This document shows positions 62,827 to 64,000 of a DNA stretch of 64,000 nt, in pieces. The first letter of the stretch is position 1. Each line of letters begins with the position of its first letter. Location of the stretch: the NCBI RefSeq assembly GCF_004135675.1, contig NZ_QHLX01000006.1, positions 186,001-250,000 of the forward strand. Reading direction: 5' to 3'. The notes under the pieces are model-generated. The model was given only the letters and a program-made list of their open reading frames with translations, did no database searches and was not told the DNA's origin. This DNA comes from Marinitoga lauensis. Its GTDB lineage: Bacteria > Thermotogota > Thermotogae > Petrotogales > Petrotogaceae. The position numbers were made by a program, and so were the translations under genes.

Positions 62827-63257
62827 TGAATTTAAATGCATTTAAAATAATGGATATTGCCGCAAGTGGTATGACTGCAGAAAGATTTAGATCTGAAGTT
62901 ATCTCTAATAATCTTGCAAACGCAAATACAACCAGAACAGAAAACGAAGGTCCTTATAGAAGGAAAATCGTTACTTTTAAAGAAGTCTTAAATAAACAGT
63001 TTAATTCTAAAGATGAACAATTATCAGGTGTAAAGATAGCAAAACTTGAAGAAGATAAAAGTCCTTTTAGATTGGTTTATGATCCAGGCCATCCAGATGC
63101 AGACAAAAATGGATATGTTAAGTATCCTAACGTTAATCCTCTCAGAGAAATGGTCGATTTAATTACTGCACAAAGAGCTTATGAAGCCAATGTTGCTGTA
63201 GTAAACTCTGCAAAAACAATGTTTAATTCAGCATTATCTATAGGTCGTGGAGCTTAG
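62823..63257 (+). CDS. flgC: Flagellar basal-body rod protein FlgC
   Basis: 144 aa. Rod motifs VISNNLANANTTRTENEGPYRRK near residue 28 and YVKYPNVNPLREMVDLITAQRAYEANVAV near residue 98. Starts within the flgB stop (ATGATGA). Intact. Confidence 0.93.
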   Translation: MMNLNAFKIMDIAASGMTAERFRSEVISNNLANANTTRTENEGPYRRKIVTFKEVLNKQFNSKDEQLSGVKIAKLEEDKSPFRLVYDPGHPDADKNGYVKYPNVNPLREMVDLITAQRAYEANVAVVNSAKTMFNSALSIGRGA

Positions 63258-63269
63258 GAGGTGTAGGGC

Positions 63270-63578
63270 ATGATTGAGAAAATACCAGGAGTATCAGGAA
63301 TAAATGGAATTAATAATATAGCAAGGACGCAAAAAAATAATAAAACATCATCAAAAAATTTAAATTTCGCAGATATTTTAAGAAATGCAATTGATGATGT
63401 TAATAAAACTCAAAAAATCTCTCAGCAGATGAGCGCAGATTATGCTGCTGGAAAAATTGACAATATTCATAATGTCATTATTTCAGCAGAAAAAGCTTCT
63501 TTATCTTTAAAATTAACTACAGAAGTAACGAATAAGATTGTACAGGCTTATAAAGAAATTATGAGAATGCAAATTTAA
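63270..63578 (+). CDS. fliE: Flagellar hook-basal body adaptor FliE
   Basis: 102 aa. FADILRNAIDDVNKTQKISQQM near residue 37, and the C-terminal NVIISAEKASLSLKLTTEVTNKIVQAYKEIMRMQI diagnostic of FliE. Preceded by GGAGGTG. Links the MS ring to the rod. Confidence 0.92.
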   Translation: MIEKIPGVSGINGINNIARTQKNNKTSSKNLNFADILRNAIDDVNKTQKISQQMSADYAAGKIDNIHNVIISAEKASLSLKLTTEVTNKIVQAYKEIMRMQI

Positions 63579-63592
63579 AGTGAGGGTAAAAT

Positions 63593-64000
63593 ATGGAAGA
63601 AATTATCAAAGCTGTTGATGAATTTTTCGAAAAACATCCAGAGGCGGATTTTGAAACTCTGGAATTGTTTCTTTATGATAATTTTGAAAAAAAAGATGTT
63701 GAAGAATATTTCGGAATGTTAGGCGAAGCCATTCTAAGTGCAGAAGGAGGGTTAAGAGATCCCATGGGAGCCTTGTTAGATAACGAACCTGAAGTTAAAA
63801 TTATCGAAAATCCTTCAGAAGAACTGTTAAAAAAACTCGATGTTAAAAAATGGCCCATTTGGGAAAAAGAGATTTCTACTTTTGACTGGTATTATGATGA
63901 TTCAGAAGTATGCTATATTCTTGAAGGCGAGGTAATAGTTCATATTAAAAACCATGATTATAAAATAAAAAAAGGGGATTTAGTAAGATTTAAAAAAGGG
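63593..64000 (+). CDS. Cupin-domain protein with helical N-terminal region (3' end outside window)
   Basis: 136 codons visible, no stop before the window end. Residues 1-75 are acidic and helical (AVDEFFEKHPEADFETLELF; LLDNEPEVKIIENP). From about residue 90 a cupin begins (WPIWEKEISTFDWYYDDSEVC then YILEGEVIVHIKNHDYKI, KKGDLVRF), of the DUF861/EutQ-like type with the Glu of the first cupin motif. GTGAGGG ribosome site 15 bases after fliE, so it is in the flagellar operon. Function unknown. Confidence 0.72.
   Translation, partial: MEEIIKAVDEFFEKHPEADFETLELFLYDNFEKKDVEEYFGMLGEAILSAEGGLRDPMGALLDNEPEVKIIENPSEELLKKLDVKKWPIWEKEISTFDWYYDDSEVCYILEGEVIVHIKNHDYKIKKGDLVRFKKG

Overview
The window is very AT-rich, with short intergenic gaps, TTGACA/TATAAT promoters and strong GGAGG ribosome sites. 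Gene content points to an anaerobic, sulfur-reducing, flagellated thermophile of the Thermotogota, most likely Petrotogaceae (Marinitoga or a relative): a V/A-type ATPase operon, a tungsten aldehyde:ferredoxin oxidoreductase with its cofactor genes, sulfur-carrier genes, and CsaB. This assignment is inference from gene content; no rRNA or marker gene is present.

Layout. 1-5600: metal and metalloid resistance (ACR3, ArsR regulators, a zinc CDF exporter with an SmtB-type repressor, permeases). 5685-9884: one giant (about 1400 aa) 2-hydroxyacyl-CoA dehydratase activase-like protein, followed by an IS1634-type insertion (10004-11920) bracketed by 207-bp direct repeats. 12026-18533: a sulfur-trafficking region (ferredoxin, TDT carrier, TusA, YeeE, DsrE/F/H, a lipoamide-dehydrogenase-like flavoprotein, and an HTH-TusA fusion regulator). 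18765-27120: V/A-type ATPase operon. 27254-28297: mgsA and a hemolysin III family gene. 28329-32555 (minus): aromatic amino acid operon (leader peptide-aroF-aroA-tyrA-aminotransferase) with a transcription attenuator built on four tandem Tyr codons. 32769-36564: PLD-like protein, binding protein and a diguanylate cyclase. 37682-52476: tungsten island (radical SAM maturase, two MoeA, two MOSC, WtpABC, MoaA, MoaC, Mog, ThiF, MoaD, AOR and a Moco/Tuco riboswitch). 52748-57821: HD-GYP sensor, MCP and triple-CheW protein. 57861-64000: mtnA, Mrp, OsmC, a beta-propeller-like protein, csaB, and the start of a flagellar operon (flgB, flgC, fliE).

How the parts fit: tungstate is imported by WtpABC, built into pterin by MoaA/MoaC/Mog/MoeA/MoaD/ThiF, and used by the AOR, whose mRNA carries a cofactor riboswitch. 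Sulfur compounds probably enter through YeeE and pass along TusA/DsrEFH, with a TusA-containing repressor as candidate sensor. Two receptors with related periplasmic sensor domains carry opposite c-di-GMP outputs.

Quality caveat: more than 50 single-base frameshifts occur in about 30 otherwise well-conserved genes. Wherever the correct reading is clear, one base is missing, usually from a homopolymer run. I therefore treat these genes as intact in the organism and annotate them across the breaks; stated protein lengths are after repair.
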